Below are positions 1 through 8,984 of a stretch of 64,000 bases of DNA, one piece after another. The notes under the pieces were generated by a model. That model was not told where the DNA came from. It made no database searches and worked only from the letters and a program-made list of their open reading frames with translations. Position 1 is the first letter of the stretch. The number at the start of each line of letters is the position of its first letter. Origin of the DNA: Limnovirga soli (GTDB lineage Bacteria > Bacteroidota > Bacteroidia > Chitinophagales > Chitinophagaceae); NCBI RefSeq assembly GCF_013106755.1, contig NZ_WHPF01000012.1:116707-180706 (forward strand), given 5' to 3'. A program made the translations under genes and the position numbers.

Positions 1-158
1 AACGCCTTACTGCACAAGGCCTAACCGAAGAGCAGGCCTATAAAGCTATTGATGTTATAAAGGAATTTGCTAAGGAGAAGTTCCCCATTTTTGGCGGGGC
101 CATCAATAAATTATTTGATAAATACGGCCCAAAAGACGAAGATGACTTTTTGCATTAA
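1..158 (+). CDS. C-terminal end of an unrecognised small protein (partial)
   Basis: An open frame enters from the left edge (first full codon at base 3) and stops with TAA at 156-158. The visible 51 residues are helical and charged, include LTEEQAYKAIDVIKEFA, a glycine-rich FGGAIN segment and an acidic end. I do not recognise a family. It is followed by 128 bases and then clpP on the same strand. Trigger factor often precedes clpP, but this tail does not look like a trigger-factor C terminus. The start lies outside the window. Confidence 0.55.
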   Translation, partial: RLTAQGLTEEQAYKAIDVIKEFAKEKFPIFGGAINKLFDKYGPKDEDDFLH

Positions 159-286
159 TTGTCTTTTTTACCATAATTATTACAGCTAACTGCCCTTTTG
201 TCGCATTAAACTGTTTGCATGGTATTTGGTTATAGTACACAATAAATTATCAAAACGCTTATCTTCAATCAAGAAAATATAAGATT

Positions 287-979
287 ATGAACTTTGGAAA
301 GGAATTTGAAAAATACGCTGTAAAACACCGGGGTATCAGCAGCAATACACTCGATGGTTATCTTAAGCATAATGTTACCAACCTAACGCCATACATTATA
401 GAAGAACGCCCTTTAAACGTTGCCAGCATGGACGTTTTTAGCCGTTTAATGATGGATAGAATTATATTTTTGGGAGAACCTATAGATGATTATGTGGCCA
501 ATATTGTAACCGCCCAGTTATTGTTCTTAGACAGTACAGACAGGGTTAGAGATATTCAAATGTACATCAATAGCCCGGGTGGCAGTGTTTATGCAGGCTT
601 AGGCATTTACGATACTATGCAATTTGTAAGTCCCGATGTTTCTACCATTTGCACCGGTATTGCAGCCAGTATGGGCGCCATATTAATGTGTGCCGGCGTA
701 AAAGGCAAACGCAGTGCCTTAAAACATAGCCGCATAATGTTGCACCAGCCAAGCGGCGGTATTGGTGGCCAGGCTACTGATATTGAAATCACTGCAAGAG
801 AAATCAAAAAAATAAAACACGAACTGTACGATATCATTTCTTACCATACCGGCCAGGAGGTAGAGAAAGTTGCTGCCGATTGCGACCGCGATTTTTGGAT
901 GACTTCAACCGAAAGTAAAGAATATGGTTTGGTAGATGAAGTGTTGCTTATAAATCCCAGAAAAGAAAAAAAGCAATAA
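287..979 (+). CDS. clpP: ATP-dependent Clp protease proteolytic subunit, first paralogue
   Basis: This is a serine peptidase that forms the barrel of the cytosolic Clp protease and degrades proteins fed to it by ClpX or another Clp ATPase. The 230-residue product carries the full catalytic triad: Ser128 in GIAASMG, His153 in MLHQPSGG and Asp202 in DRDFWM. The substrate-binding strand INSPGGSV is at about 95-101. The N-terminal region before the fold, about 45 residues, is longer than in E. coli and probably includes a propeptide. It heads a same-strand group with a second clpP and clpX, so both subunits may be co-produced and could form mixed or separate rings. The family assignment is certain; the ring composition is inference. 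Confidence 0.97.
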   Translation: MNFGKEFEKYAVKHRGISSNTLDGYLKHNVTNLTPYIIEERPLNVASMDVFSRLMMDRIIFLGEPIDDYVANIVTAQLLFLDSTDRVRDIQMYINSPGGSVYAGLGIYDTMQFVSPDVSTICTGIAASMGAILMCAGVKGKRSALKHSRIMLHQPSGGIGGQATDIEITAREIKKIKHELYDIISYHTGQEVEKVAADCDRDFWMTSTESKEYGLVDEVLLINPRKEKKQ

Positions 980-1037
980 ATCGCTAAAGTTTAAGGCAAT
1001 AGTGGTGTAACCAGCAATTGCAAGTATGGCATCGCCG

Positions 1038-1057
1038 CTTGTGTCACTCACTTGTAC
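1038..1057 (+). repeat. Degenerate copy of the dispersed 20-base repeat (forward)
   Basis: CTTGTGTCACTCACTTGTAC matches the common core at 16 of 20 positions. It is preceded by GGCATCGCCG, the same left flank as the copy at 37720. It lies between the two clpP genes, inside the over-extended open frame of the second, which argues for the later start. Confidence 0.7.
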
Positions 1058-1113
1058 GTTCGGTTTTCATAGCGGCAAAAACAAAAACAATAGTAAAGTC
1101 AAACTTATATAAC

Positions 1114-1746
1114 ATGCAGGCAAAATACATAGTGCATCCTTTTAGAATGGATGATGAAGAAGAAGAACCGGCTAAAGAAGAAAAGCAGGAACAAAGCCCG
1201 TTTTTGATGAAAAAAATGGAACAGCTATTTCTTGAAAAAAGAGCTGTTTATTTATGGGGCGTGGTAGACGATAAATCTGCCCGTGAAGTGGTAAGCAAAT
1301 TATTACTGTTAGATGCAGATAAACCAGGGGAAGAAATAAAATTCTATATCAACAGTCCGGGTGGTATGGTAACCAGCGGCATGGTAATGTACGATGCTAT
1401 TAAACTCATCAAATCACCAGTAAGTACCATTTGTATGGGGCTTGCGGCCAGTATGGGTTCCATCTTATTAAGTGCGGGTGTAAAAGGCAAACGCTATATT
1501 TTCCCCCATGGCGAGGTGATGATACACCAGCCAAGTTTGGGTGGCCAGTACAGGGCTACTTCTGCCGATATAGAAATTCAGGCCAATCAAATGCGCAAAA
1601 CAAAAGAATTGGGTGCAAAAATACTGGCAGATAATTGCGGTAAAACCGTTGAGCAAATTATGAAGGATTTTGACCGCGATTACTGGATGGATGCAAACGA
1701 ATCAGTGGCATATGGTATTGTAGACCATGTGTTGGAAGCATTATAG
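1114..1746 (+). CDS. clpP: ATP-dependent Clp protease proteolytic subunit, second paralogue
   Basis: This is a second ClpP with an intact triad. Numbered from the ATG at 1114 these are Ser113 (GLAASMG), His138 (VMIHQP) and Asp189 (DRDYWM), with the INSPGG strand ahead of them. The frame is open back to 1018, but the added 32 residues are translated from a copy of the dispersed intergenic repeat, so I place the start at 1114, giving 210 residues. The mature N terminus is preceded by an acidic stretch (DDEEEE) and a Lys/Glu-rich segment, which differs from the first paralogue. It lies 134 bases after the first clpP and about 105 before clpX. A hairpin and a promoter-like box separate it from clpX. 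Confidence 0.95.
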   Translation: MQAKYIVHPFRMDDEEEEPAKEEKQEQSPFLMKKMEQLFLEKRAVYLWGVVDDKSAREVVSKLLLLDADKPGEEIKFYINSPGGMVTSGMVMYDAIKLIKSPVSTICMGLAASMGSILLSAGVKGKRYIFPHGEVMIHQPSLGGQYRATSADIEIQANQMRKTKELGAKILADNCGKTVEQIMKDFDRDYWMDANESVAYGIVDHVLEAL

Positions 1747-1770
1747 GGTAAAAAGCCAATTAAAAAATAA

Positions 1771-1801
1771 ACTAAAACCACTGCCCTGCGGTGGTTTTAG
1801 T
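1771..1801 (+). terminator. Hairpin between clpP and clpX
   Basis: An 11-base perfect stem (ACTAAAACCAC paired with GTGGTTTTAGT, extendable by two pairs) closes a short loop. It lies 24 bases after the clpP stop. It could end or attenuate clpP transcripts before clpX. Confidence 0.6.
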
Positions 1802-1808
1802 ACTTTTG
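1801..1808 (+). promoter_or_regulatory. Bacteroidota -7 promoter box upstream of clpX
   Basis: TACTTTTG matches the Bacteroidota -7 consensus TAnnTTTG and lies 43 bases before the clpX start, immediately after the hairpin. This suggests that clpX has its own start site in addition to read-through. No convincing -33 element was seen. Confidence 0.5.
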
Positions 1809-1851
1809 CATAAAACCAATATCCGGTAAGTACCGAATAAAACTCCTAAAA

Positions 1852-3087
1852 ATGGCAAAACAAACAAATCTGCATTGCTCCTTTTGCGGCCGTAGCCGCG
1901 ACGAAGTAAAAATATTAATAGCCGGGCAGGAAGGGCATATTTGCGAAAACTGTGTAGAGCATGCCCAGGAAATTATTGTGCAGGAATTACAACAAAGAAC
2001 AGAAACGCAAACCACGCAATACAAATTCAACATTCGTAAACCTGTTGAGATTAAAGAATTTATAGACCAATATGTTATTGGCCAGGATGACGCCAAAAAA
2101 ATATTATCTGTTGCTGTATATAACCACTATAAAAGAATTACCCAAAAGCAAAGCAATGATGAGGTTGAAATAGACAAGAGTAATATTATAATGGTAGGCG
2201 AAACCGGTACCGGTAAAACCTTATTGGCCAAAACCATAGCCCGCCTGTTAAATGTGCCATTTGCTATTGTAGATGCAACTGTTTTTACCGAAGCAGGTTA
2301 TGTGGGCGAAGATGTGGAAAGTATGCTTACCCGTTTACTGCAGGTTTGTAACTATGATGTTGCAGCCGCTGAAAAGGGCATTGTTTATATTGATGAGTTG
2401 GATAAAATTGCACGCAAAGGCGATAACCCATCCATTACAAGGGATGTTAGTGGTGAAGGTGTACAACAAGGCTTGCTAAAAATGCTGGAAGGTACAGAGG
2501 TATTAGTGCCACCTCAAGGTGGACGTAAGCACCCTGAGCAAAAAATGATAAAACTAAACACCAGCAATATATTGTTTATATGTGGTGGGGCATTTGATGG
2601 TATTGACAAAGTGATTGCACGCCGTATTAATACCAATGCAATTGGTTTTAATGTAAACAAAATAGAGCAGGAAGCACAGCGTACCAATCTATTGCAGTTT
2701 GTAACAGCACAGGATTTAAAGAGCTTTGGTCTAATACCAGAATTGCTTGGCCGTTTGCCTGTGGTTACCCATTTAGATCCGCTGGACGCAAAAACATTAA
2801 GAGCCATTTTAACGCAGCCAAAAAATAGTTTAATAAAACAGTTTACCCGTTTATTTAGTTACGAGGGTATTGATATTACCATTGATGATGCCGTTTTGGA
2901 TTTTATGGTAGAAAAAGCTTTGGAATATAAACTGGGAGCACGTGGTTTAAGAACCATTTGCGAAAGTATTTTAACCGATGCTATGTACGAATTGCCAGGT
3001 ACCGATGTTAAAAAACTGGATGTAACACTGGAATACGCGATGGAAAAAATTGGTAACAGTAAATTGAATATGCTTAAAGTAGCATAA
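1852..3087 (+). CDS. clpX: ATP-dependent Clp protease ATP-binding subunit ClpX
   Basis: ClpX is the hexameric AAA+ unfoldase that recognises substrates and threads them into ClpP. The 411-residue product is the normal length. An N-terminal zinc-binding domain has Cys9, Cys12, Cys31 and Cys34. The AAA+ core has Walker A GETGTGKT (116-123), Walker B ending in DE at 181-182, the pore loop GYVGEDVE (149-156) and a ClpP-contacting IGF loop in NAIGFN. The C-terminal small domain is complete. It lies downstream of both clpP genes, as expected for a functional protease locus. Nothing is missing. Confidence 0.98.
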   Translation: MAKQTNLHCSFCGRSRDEVKILIAGQEGHICENCVEHAQEIIVQELQQRTETQTTQYKFNIRKPVEIKEFIDQYVIGQDDAKKILSVAVYNHYKRITQKQSNDEVEIDKSNIIMVGETGTGKTLLAKTIARLLNVPFAIVDATVFTEAGYVGEDVESMLTRLLQVCNYDVAAAEKGIVYIDELDKIARKGDNPSITRDVSGEGVQQGLLKMLEGTEVLVPPQGGRKHPEQKMIKLNTSNILFICGGAFDGIDKVIARRINTNAIGFNVNKIEQEAQRTNLLQFVTAQDLKSFGLIPELLGRLPVVTHLDPLDAKTLRAILTQPKNSLIKQFTRLFSYEGIDITIDDAVLDFMVEKALEYKLGARGLRTICESILTDAMYELPGTDVKKLDVTLEYAMEKIGNSKLNMLKVA

Positions 3088-3102
3088 CCATATTATACTT
3101 GT

Positions 3103-3140
3103 AAAAAAGGGCAATGGAAACTATTTCATTGCCCTTTTTT
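3103..3140 (+). terminator. Rho-independent terminator after clpX
   Basis: GGGCAATG (3109-3116) pairs with CATTGCCC (3127-3134), flanked by an A-tract on the left and a run of seven T on the right. It begins 16 bases after the clpX stop and is a classical intrinsic terminator closing the clp locus. Confidence 0.88.
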
Positions 3141-3184
3141 TATTGGGGTAGCTATTCAGGCTGTTTGTTGCATATAGTTATGCT

Positions 3185-3204
3185 GTACAAGAGTGCGACG
3201 CAAG
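3185..3204 (-). repeat. Dispersed 20-base repeat core (reverse)
   Basis: This is an exact reverse-complement copy of CTTGCGTCGCACTCTTGTAC. On the left it carries the GCATAnnTATGC-type dyad (GCATATAGTTATGC) seen next to many copies. It lies between the clpX terminator and the next gene. Confidence 0.9.
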
Positions 3205-3354
3205 AGAAGTTGCTGTTTGATTTGAAGCATGGTAAATAAAATGCACAATTAGTATTAATACTGGATATTATTAAATTGAAAGCAATTGCTATTGTAGGTT
3301 TTTCTGCAGATTAAGGTTCTATTTTTACATATCCAACTATTAATGCTCAATTGT

Positions 3355-6060
3355 ATGAATAAGCTTATTAGAATAACGCCTCTTTGCATAATAGCTCTAA
3401 TGACCTTGCATGTTAATGCACAAAAAACTTATAAAGTACTTACAGTGCCGGGTGTAAACGCTTATACACATATTGATAAAAATGGTGAAACCGTATTGGC
3501 CAGCGGCCGTTTTGTAACACCCGCAGGCCAAACTATACAAATTACCAACGACCCTTTTGGAATGGCTGTTTCGCCAGATAGTAATACTACCGTAACCCTG
3601 CATAATGGGGTATTTACCATTATTAATAATGCAACACTTAGCACTACCAGAGTGCCAAGCTATGATGGTAAAATTCCTTCGCCATTATCCAAGGGGTCTT
3701 TTTTGGGGGTAGCATTTTCGCCTGATTCTAAAACTGTTTATTTAAGTGGGGGAGATAATGGGGCAGTTATTATATACGATATCACCAGCCTAAAGAAGTT
3801 GGATTCTATTTCACTAAATGGTAAAATTGATACTACTGATTTTGAAGACAGTTTTACTTCGGATTTGGTATTGAATGAAAATAACCATGAATTACTGGTA
3901 TTAGACCGTGGTAATTATAGGATGGTGCGAATTGACCTTGCCAGCAGAAAAATTTCCGCTTCTGTACCAACAGGGCGCTTGCCATTTGGTTTGGCCTTAA
4001 GCCCCGATCACAAGATGGCTTTTGTAGCGAATGTTGGTATGTATGCATACCCCCTGTTGCCTGATTTAACTCCAACAAATTATGATAGTTTGCTGCTTCC
4101 ATATCATCCCTATGGCGATAATACTAAGGAGTCAATAAACGGTTATACCCTTAATGGAAGGGTAATACCCGGCGTTGGTAGTCCTTTGGCACCCGAAGCG
4201 ATGAGTGTTTATGCTATTGATCTTACCACCAATACCGTAGTTGATAAATATAAACCCGGGCACCAAATTGGACAGATGGTGGAGGATGCTGAAGTGGTTG
4301 GTGGCGCAAGCCCCAATTCTATTGCGGTAGGAAGCCGCTATGCATATGTAACTAATGCTACCAATGATAATATTTCAGTAATAGATTATAAAAATCATCT
4401 TATTGTTGATCATATTCAAATAAAAGCAGATAGTCTTATTGACCATTACCGTGGATTATTGCCTTTTGGTATTTGCCTTAGTAAAGATGAGAAAACCCTA
4501 TACGTGGCTTTGCTGGGCTTTAATGCAATTGCAGTAATAGATGTAGACACTAAGGAAACCAAAGGCTTAATACCTGCTGGTTGGGGCCCTGCAAGGGTGC
4601 AGTTAAGTAAAGATGAAAGTATTTTGTATGCCATCTCCTGCAGGGGCTATGGCGCCGGCCCCAATGGCGGTAAAAATTTTAAGAAACCGGTACAGGGTAC
4701 CTACATAGGTGATATTCAATTGGGGTCTTTCCAAAAAATACCAATGCCCGATAGCCAGCAACTGGCTGCCTATACCAAACAGGCCCTAAATAATACTTTT
4801 GTACAGGCTAGTATAAAAGATGATATAAAAAATCCTATGCCTGTTTTGCCTGGAGTTAGAAATACACCAATCAAATACGTTGTATACATAACTAAAGAAA
4901 ACAGAACCTATGATGAAATGCTGGGCCAACTCGCTTCCGGTAAGGGCGATGCCACACTGGCACGTTTTGGTATGAATGTAAATATTGTTAAAGGCAAAGA
5001 CACATTGAAGCATGTAAATATTACTCCCAACCATACAAAGGCAGCTAAACAATTTGCATTTTCAGATAATTTTTATTGCGATAGCGATGCCTCCATTCAT
5101 GGTCATCACTGGATGATGGGCGTAATACCCAACGAATGGGTAGAAACCAATTCCAGCGTAAGTAAAACTGCCATGCTGTTTTCAAAAGCACCTGGCAGAA
5201 GATTTCCTGGTTCTACGGGTAGTATGGATCCTGAAGACTATGCTGAGCGTGGTGGTTTATGGGAGGCGCTGGAACGTAGCAATGTTTCTTTTTACAATTT
5301 TGGAGAAGCCAACGAAACAGCCCATAACCGGGAGGAATGGATGGATACTGCAACCGGCGCCGGACATGGTGTTATGGAACCGATGCAAAAAGCACTATGG
5401 GGCAGAACAAGCCACAATTATGCAGGCTTTAATATGGATATCCCGGACCAGTTTAGGATGGAGCAGTTTGAAAGCGAGTTTACCAAAATGTGGTTAAAGG
5501 GCAAGGAGCTACTACCGCAATTAATTACCATGCAGGTGCCAAACGATCATACTTCAGACCCCAGGCCACAGGATGGATACCCTTTTACGCACTCCTATGT
5601 GGCCGATAATGATATAGCCGTTGGTAGAATTTTACAATTTCTTTCCCGCACCCCTTACTGGAAAAATATGTTGGTTATTATTACTGAGGATGATCCTCAG
5701 GGCGGGGTAGATCATATTGATGCGCACCGCAGTTTGTTGATGATGGCTGGCCCCTATGTTAAAAAGGGCTATACTTCGCATACGCATGCCAATTTTGGTT
5801 CAATCTTAAAAACCATTTACAATATTCTGGGAGTGCCCTATGTAAATCAATACGATGCAACTGCATCGCTATTGCAGGATTTTTTTACGGATAAACCCGA
5901 TTTTACACCTTATACCATGGTGCTGCCTTCGCCGTCGGTCTTTGATCCTCAGTTATCCATGAAAAAGTACGACCGTACTATTGATTGGCGTAAAATCATG
6001 AAAAAAACAGAGATGGATGATGAGAACGACATTAGGGAAAAGCACTATAATAATCAGTAA
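3355..6060 (+). CDS. Secreted YncE-type beta-propeller fused to a phosphoesterase/alkaline phosphatase-like domain
   Basis: The product has 901 residues from the ATG at 3355; four more residues are possible from 3343. A hydrophobic signal peptide (MNKLIRITPLCIIALMTLHVNAQ) sends it to the periplasm or surface. Residues up to about 480 contain repeated propeller-blade motifs such as FGMAVSPDS, VAFSPDSKTVYLSG and FGLALSPDHKMAFVAN, typical of YncE/lactonase-like seven-bladed propellers. From about 510 (YVVYITKENRTYDEMLGQL) the chain looks like a phosphoesterase of the phospholipase C/acid phosphatase superfamily. It has DNFYCDSDASIHGHHW, DPEDYAERGG, VPNDHTSD and ITEDDPQGGVDHIDAHRS, which supply the usual Asp/His metal ligands. 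The substrate is unknown. It appears monocistronic. Confidence 0.85.
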   Translation: MNKLIRITPLCIIALMTLHVNAQKTYKVLTVPGVNAYTHIDKNGETVLASGRFVTPAGQTIQITNDPFGMAVSPDSNTTVTLHNGVFTIINNATLSTTRVPSYDGKIPSPLSKGSFLGVAFSPDSKTVYLSGGDNGAVIIYDITSLKKLDSISLNGKIDTTDFEDSFTSDLVLNENNHELLVLDRGNYRMVRIDLASRKISASVPTGRLPFGLALSPDHKMAFVANVGMYAYPLLPDLTPTNYDSLLLPYHPYGDNTKESINGYTLNGRVIPGVGSPLAPEAMSVYAIDLTTNTVVDKYKPGHQIGQMVEDAEVVGGASPNSIAVGSRYAYVTNATNDNISVIDYKNHLIVDHIQIKADSLIDHYRGLLPFGICLSKDEKTLYVALLGFNAIAVIDVDTKETKGLIPAGWGPARVQLSKDESILYAISCRGYGAGPNGGKNFKKPVQGTYIGDIQLGSFQKIPMPDSQQLAAYTKQALNNTFVQASIKDDIKNPMPVLPGVRNTPIKYVVYITKENRTYDEMLGQLASGKGDATLARFGMNVNIVKGKDTLKHVNITPNHTKAAKQFAFSDNFYCDSDASIHGHHWMMGVIPNEWVETNSSVSKTAMLFSKAPGRRFPGSTGSMDPEDYAERGGLWEALERSNVSFYNFGEANETAHNREEWMDTATGAGHGVMEPMQKALWGRTSHNYAGFNMDIPDQFRMEQFESEFTKMWLKGKELLPQLITMQVPNDHTSDPRPQDGYPFTHSYVADNDIAVGRILQFLSRTPYWKNMLVIITEDDPQGGVDHIDAHRSLLMMAGPYVKKGYTSHTHANFGSILKTIYNILGVPYVNQYDATASLLQDFFTDKPDFTPYTMVLPSPSVFDPQLSMKKYDRTIDWRKIMKKTEMDDENDIREKHYNNQ

Positions 6061-6133
6061 TACCAATAATATTTTGCCGGCTAAAGTTTGTTTTTTGGTG
6101 TTGGCCAAACAGTTGAATTAAAGCCCGGCTTTA

Positions 6134-6153
6134 CTTGCGTCGCACTCTTGTAC
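6134..6153 (+). repeat. Dispersed 20-base repeat core (forward)
   Basis: This is an exact copy of the core, preceded by GCCCGGCTTTA. It lies between two convergent genes, downstream of both. Confidence 0.9.
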
Positions 6154-6188
6154 GTTTAGCTAAAATGCGGCAGTAGAAAAATGGCTTG

Positions 6189-6989
6189 TTAATCTGCAAA
6201 CATAATCCTGCTCCATTTTTCGGGCATATGGGTATCATAAATACCATGACTGCTTAATACCATGGCCGGGTGTGGTTGTACTTCTATGCCGCTTACCATT
6301 AATTTTTGAAACCTGCCTAAAAACATATTCCATATATCTCCATTTGTGGGTGGAACTGTTTTGCCGTTGGCTAATAAGTGCAAACTAATCCATGGAATGG
6401 CAATTTCCAGGCTCCAGCCTTTATCAATATCGCTATTGTTATTTAATGTGCCATCTAATTGTACTGCTGTTTCTAAGCCTGGCATATCAAAACCGGTAAA
6501 AGCCCAGCGAATGCCACGTGGGTGAGTACCATTCCAAAAGCTGGCGCCGCTGCGGTCGTAGTCGCCACCAAATGTATATGCCTGTTGCTGGTGTACGTCA
6601 AATTCAGGCGTATCAAAACGGCTGCCTTTTGTGAGGGCATCTTTCCAAATAAAAAATACTTCGTAAATGGTATTGGCAGCATTTATTTCCAGTTCGTAAT
6701 AGCAATCACCGCCATCAATAAAAACTTCCAGATCGTTTTCAAGAAAAACGATGCTATCTCTTTTTGTTAAATGGGCCTCTAAAAAAGGTTCTTCGGCTTT
6801 AAAAGCAATGTATAAATGGGTATTGTTCCAAAGCAGGGCAGTTTGGGTATTATACATGCCTGCATTTCCGGTAACCATATCTACAAACCGTTCGCTCCAT
6901 TTGGCATTTTGCCAAATGGCCTTATTTAAATTGCCATCAATAATAAATGTATCGGTAATTTTTTGAGCTGTGTAATCAGATTTTTGCAT
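6189..6989 (-). CDS. Carbohydrate-binding family 9-like protein
   Basis: This is a 266-residue protein of the CBM9-like/DOMON fold. Features of the family are the opening ITDTFIIDGNLNKAIWQNAKW, ALLWNNTHLYIAFKAEEP, ENDLEVFIDGGDCYYELEINAANTIYEVFF and the late GWSLEIAIPW strand. No signal peptide is visible from the start used, so either it is cytosolic or the start is misplaced. Bacteroidota homologues are usually annotated only as carbohydrate-binding 9-like, without a proven ligand. It converges with the phosphoesterase gene, and a repeat lies between them. The long upstream region (6990-7494) is shared with the divergent ATP-grasp operon. Confidence 0.8.
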   Translation of the reverse strand: MQKSDYTAQKITDTFIIDGNLNKAIWQNAKWSERFVDMVTGNAGMYNTQTALLWNNTHLYIAFKAEEPFLEAHLTKRDSIVFLENDLEVFIDGGDCYYELEINAANTIYEVFFIWKDALTKGSRFDTPEFDVHQQQAYTFGGDYDRSGASFWNGTHPRGIRWAFTGFDMPGLETAVQLDGTLNNNSDIDKGWSLEIAIPWISLHLLANGKTVPPTNGDIWNMFLGRFQKLMVSGIEVQPHPAMVLSSHGIYDTHMPEKWSRIMFAD

Positions 6990-7494
6990 AGTACTGCTGT
7001 TGGAAATTGGTAAGCATTATTGGCGGTGAAATTACACATATTGTTGGGTTCTTTATTAAAGGAGAGGTTTTGAAAATAAAAGCGGTTTTGCTGGTTGGCT
7101 TTGTTTTATTTAAGTACAAATTATTCTGCGGTTGAATATTTATAGCATGAAGGGGTAATTTTTACAGCCATTAAAAGTTGTATGGTAAAACCATTCATTC
7201 AACAATATTTTTTGTAAACACAATTTTACTGTGGTACCTTCAAAAGAGCGTTAGGGATTGCAGCGGAAAGCCCGCAACGTAACGTAGTGAAGTGAGGACT
7301 TGCAGCGAAAAGCCCGACCCAAAGGGTAACGCCATAACTAGATTTTTATATATTTAAAATAAATAAATGTTTTATTAATTTAAGCAATTGGGTCAAAATT
7401 TTGGAACTGACTTTATTTTTATTAATTTGGGCGCATAGGAACTTGTTATTAAAGGAATATTTTCAAGCTTTTCTATTTATTACGAAAATTTAAA
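6990..7494. other. Divergent intergenic region of 505 bases
   Basis: This is AT-rich and non-coding between two divergent genes, so it should contain both promoters. A GC-richer 86-base repeat element occupies 7248-7333. Near 7423-7431 TTAATTTGGG resembles a -7 box about 65 bases before the rightward operon, but the match is imperfect. No ORF or RNA gene was recognised. Confidence 0.6.
7248..7333 (-). repeat. REP-like element, copy 1 (86 bases)
   Basis: It starts GCGTTAGGGATTG and ends GGGTAACGCC. Inside it AGCGGAAAGCCCG and AGCGAAAAGCCCGACCC form an internal direct repeat. The same element in inverse orientation lies at 49790-49885. Ends GCGTTA and TAACGC are inverted repeats of each other. 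Confidence 0.8.
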
Positions 7495-8940
7495 ATGCGA
7501 ATGGAGAATTTTTTAAGTCATTATAATTGCAGTGAAGGCATTTGGGATGAAATGTGTCATAAATCAACTATTCGTGAGCAATATAGTAAGGTGTTTCGGG
7601 CATTGGAGCAACTTAGTATAAGTGACCTGCACCAGAAAGATGCTTTGGCCAGTGAGTTATTCATGAATCAGGGTATTACGTTTACCGTGTATAGCGATAA
7701 TGCGGGCATTGAAAGAATTTTTCCTTTTGATATTATACCTCGTATTATTACTTCAAAAGAATGGGATCATGTAGAAAAGGGTATAAAGCAGCGTTTAAAA
7801 GCGCTGAATATGTTTTTGAAAGATATTTATAACGATCAGCTTATTCTGAAGGATAAAGTTGTACCCGCAGCATTAATCAGCTCTTGCCCGCATTATACCC
7901 GTGAAGTGCATGGCATTCAGGTGCCACATGATATTTATGTTCACATAAGTGGTATAGACCTTATAAGAGGCGACGATGGCACTTTTTATATTTTGGAAGA
8001 TAACCTTAGAACGCCTTCGGGTGTAAGTTATATGTTGGAGAACAGGGAAGTTACCAAGCGCATTTTTCCTGATATGCTGTCCACCAATAAGGTTAGAATG
8101 GTAAATAACTATCCACTGTTATTGCATGAAAACCTATTATCGTTGGCGCCGCCGCAAATTTCTAATCCATCAGTGGCTTTATTAACACCGGGTGTATTTA
8201 ATTCTGCTTATTACGAACATACTTTTTTGGCCAGACAAATGGGTATTCCATTGGTAGAAGGCCGCGATTTGGTGATTGATAACCAGAAGGTATTTATGAA
8301 AACCACCAAGGGACTGGAGCAATTGCATGTTATTTACCGCCGCATAGACGATGAATTTCTTGACCCATTGGTGTTTAGACCTGATAGTGCTTTGGGCGTA
8401 CCGGGTTTAATGAGTGCATACAGGAAGGGGAATGTTGCACTGGTAAATGCTGTGGGTAACGGTGTTGCCGATGACAAAGCAGTATATGCTTATGTGCCGG
8501 ATATGATTAAGTATTATTTGAACGAAGAGCCTATTTTGCCCAATGTGCCTACTTATCAGTTAAGCAATAAAGACGAAAGGGAACATGTGTTTGATAATAT
8601 CCGTAAAATGGTAATAAAGCGTACCAACCAATCTGGTGGATATGGAATGATTATGGGCAATACTATTGAAGAAGAAGAGTGGTTAAAAGCTAAAGTGGCA
8701 ATAGAGGAAGACCCAAGAAGCTTTATTGCACAACCCATTATTTCTTTATCTACGGTGCCTTGTTTTATCGATGGTAAGTTTCAACCAAGGCACGTTGATT
8801 TAAGGCCATATGCTTTATGCGGACCGGATGGTGTTGAGATTGTTCCGGGAGGATTAACCAGAGTGGCTTTACGAGAAGGATCGTTGATAGTAAATTCATC
8901 TCAGGGGGGTGGTAGTAAAGATACCTGGGTTATAGATTAG
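7495..8940 (+). CDS. Circularly permuted ATP-grasp protein
   Basis: This 481-residue protein belongs to the circularly permuted ATP-grasp type 2 family (COG2308; formerly DUF404/DUF407). Recognisable segments are [62 protein letters not shown], the ATP-grasp-like GGYGMIMGN (380s), [14 protein letters not shown], and the C-terminal [11 protein letters not shown]...GGLTRVAL...[12 protein letters not shown]. Such proteins are predicted to form amide or peptide bonds using ATP. It is the first gene of a three-gene operon with an alpha-E protein (44 bases on) and a transglutaminase, the standard arrangement. The substrate is unknown. The family call is very secure. Confidence 0.93.
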   Translation: [481 protein letters not shown]

Positions 8941-8984
8941 TTTAATACGCACCAATAACATATTCACTTTATTCATTTTTACAT

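Noticed and set aside
1018..1113. Longer N terminus for the second ClpP (32 extra residues)
   Set aside because: The extension is translated from a degenerate copy of the dispersed repeat and has no ClpP similarity; the ATG at 1114 gives the normal length.
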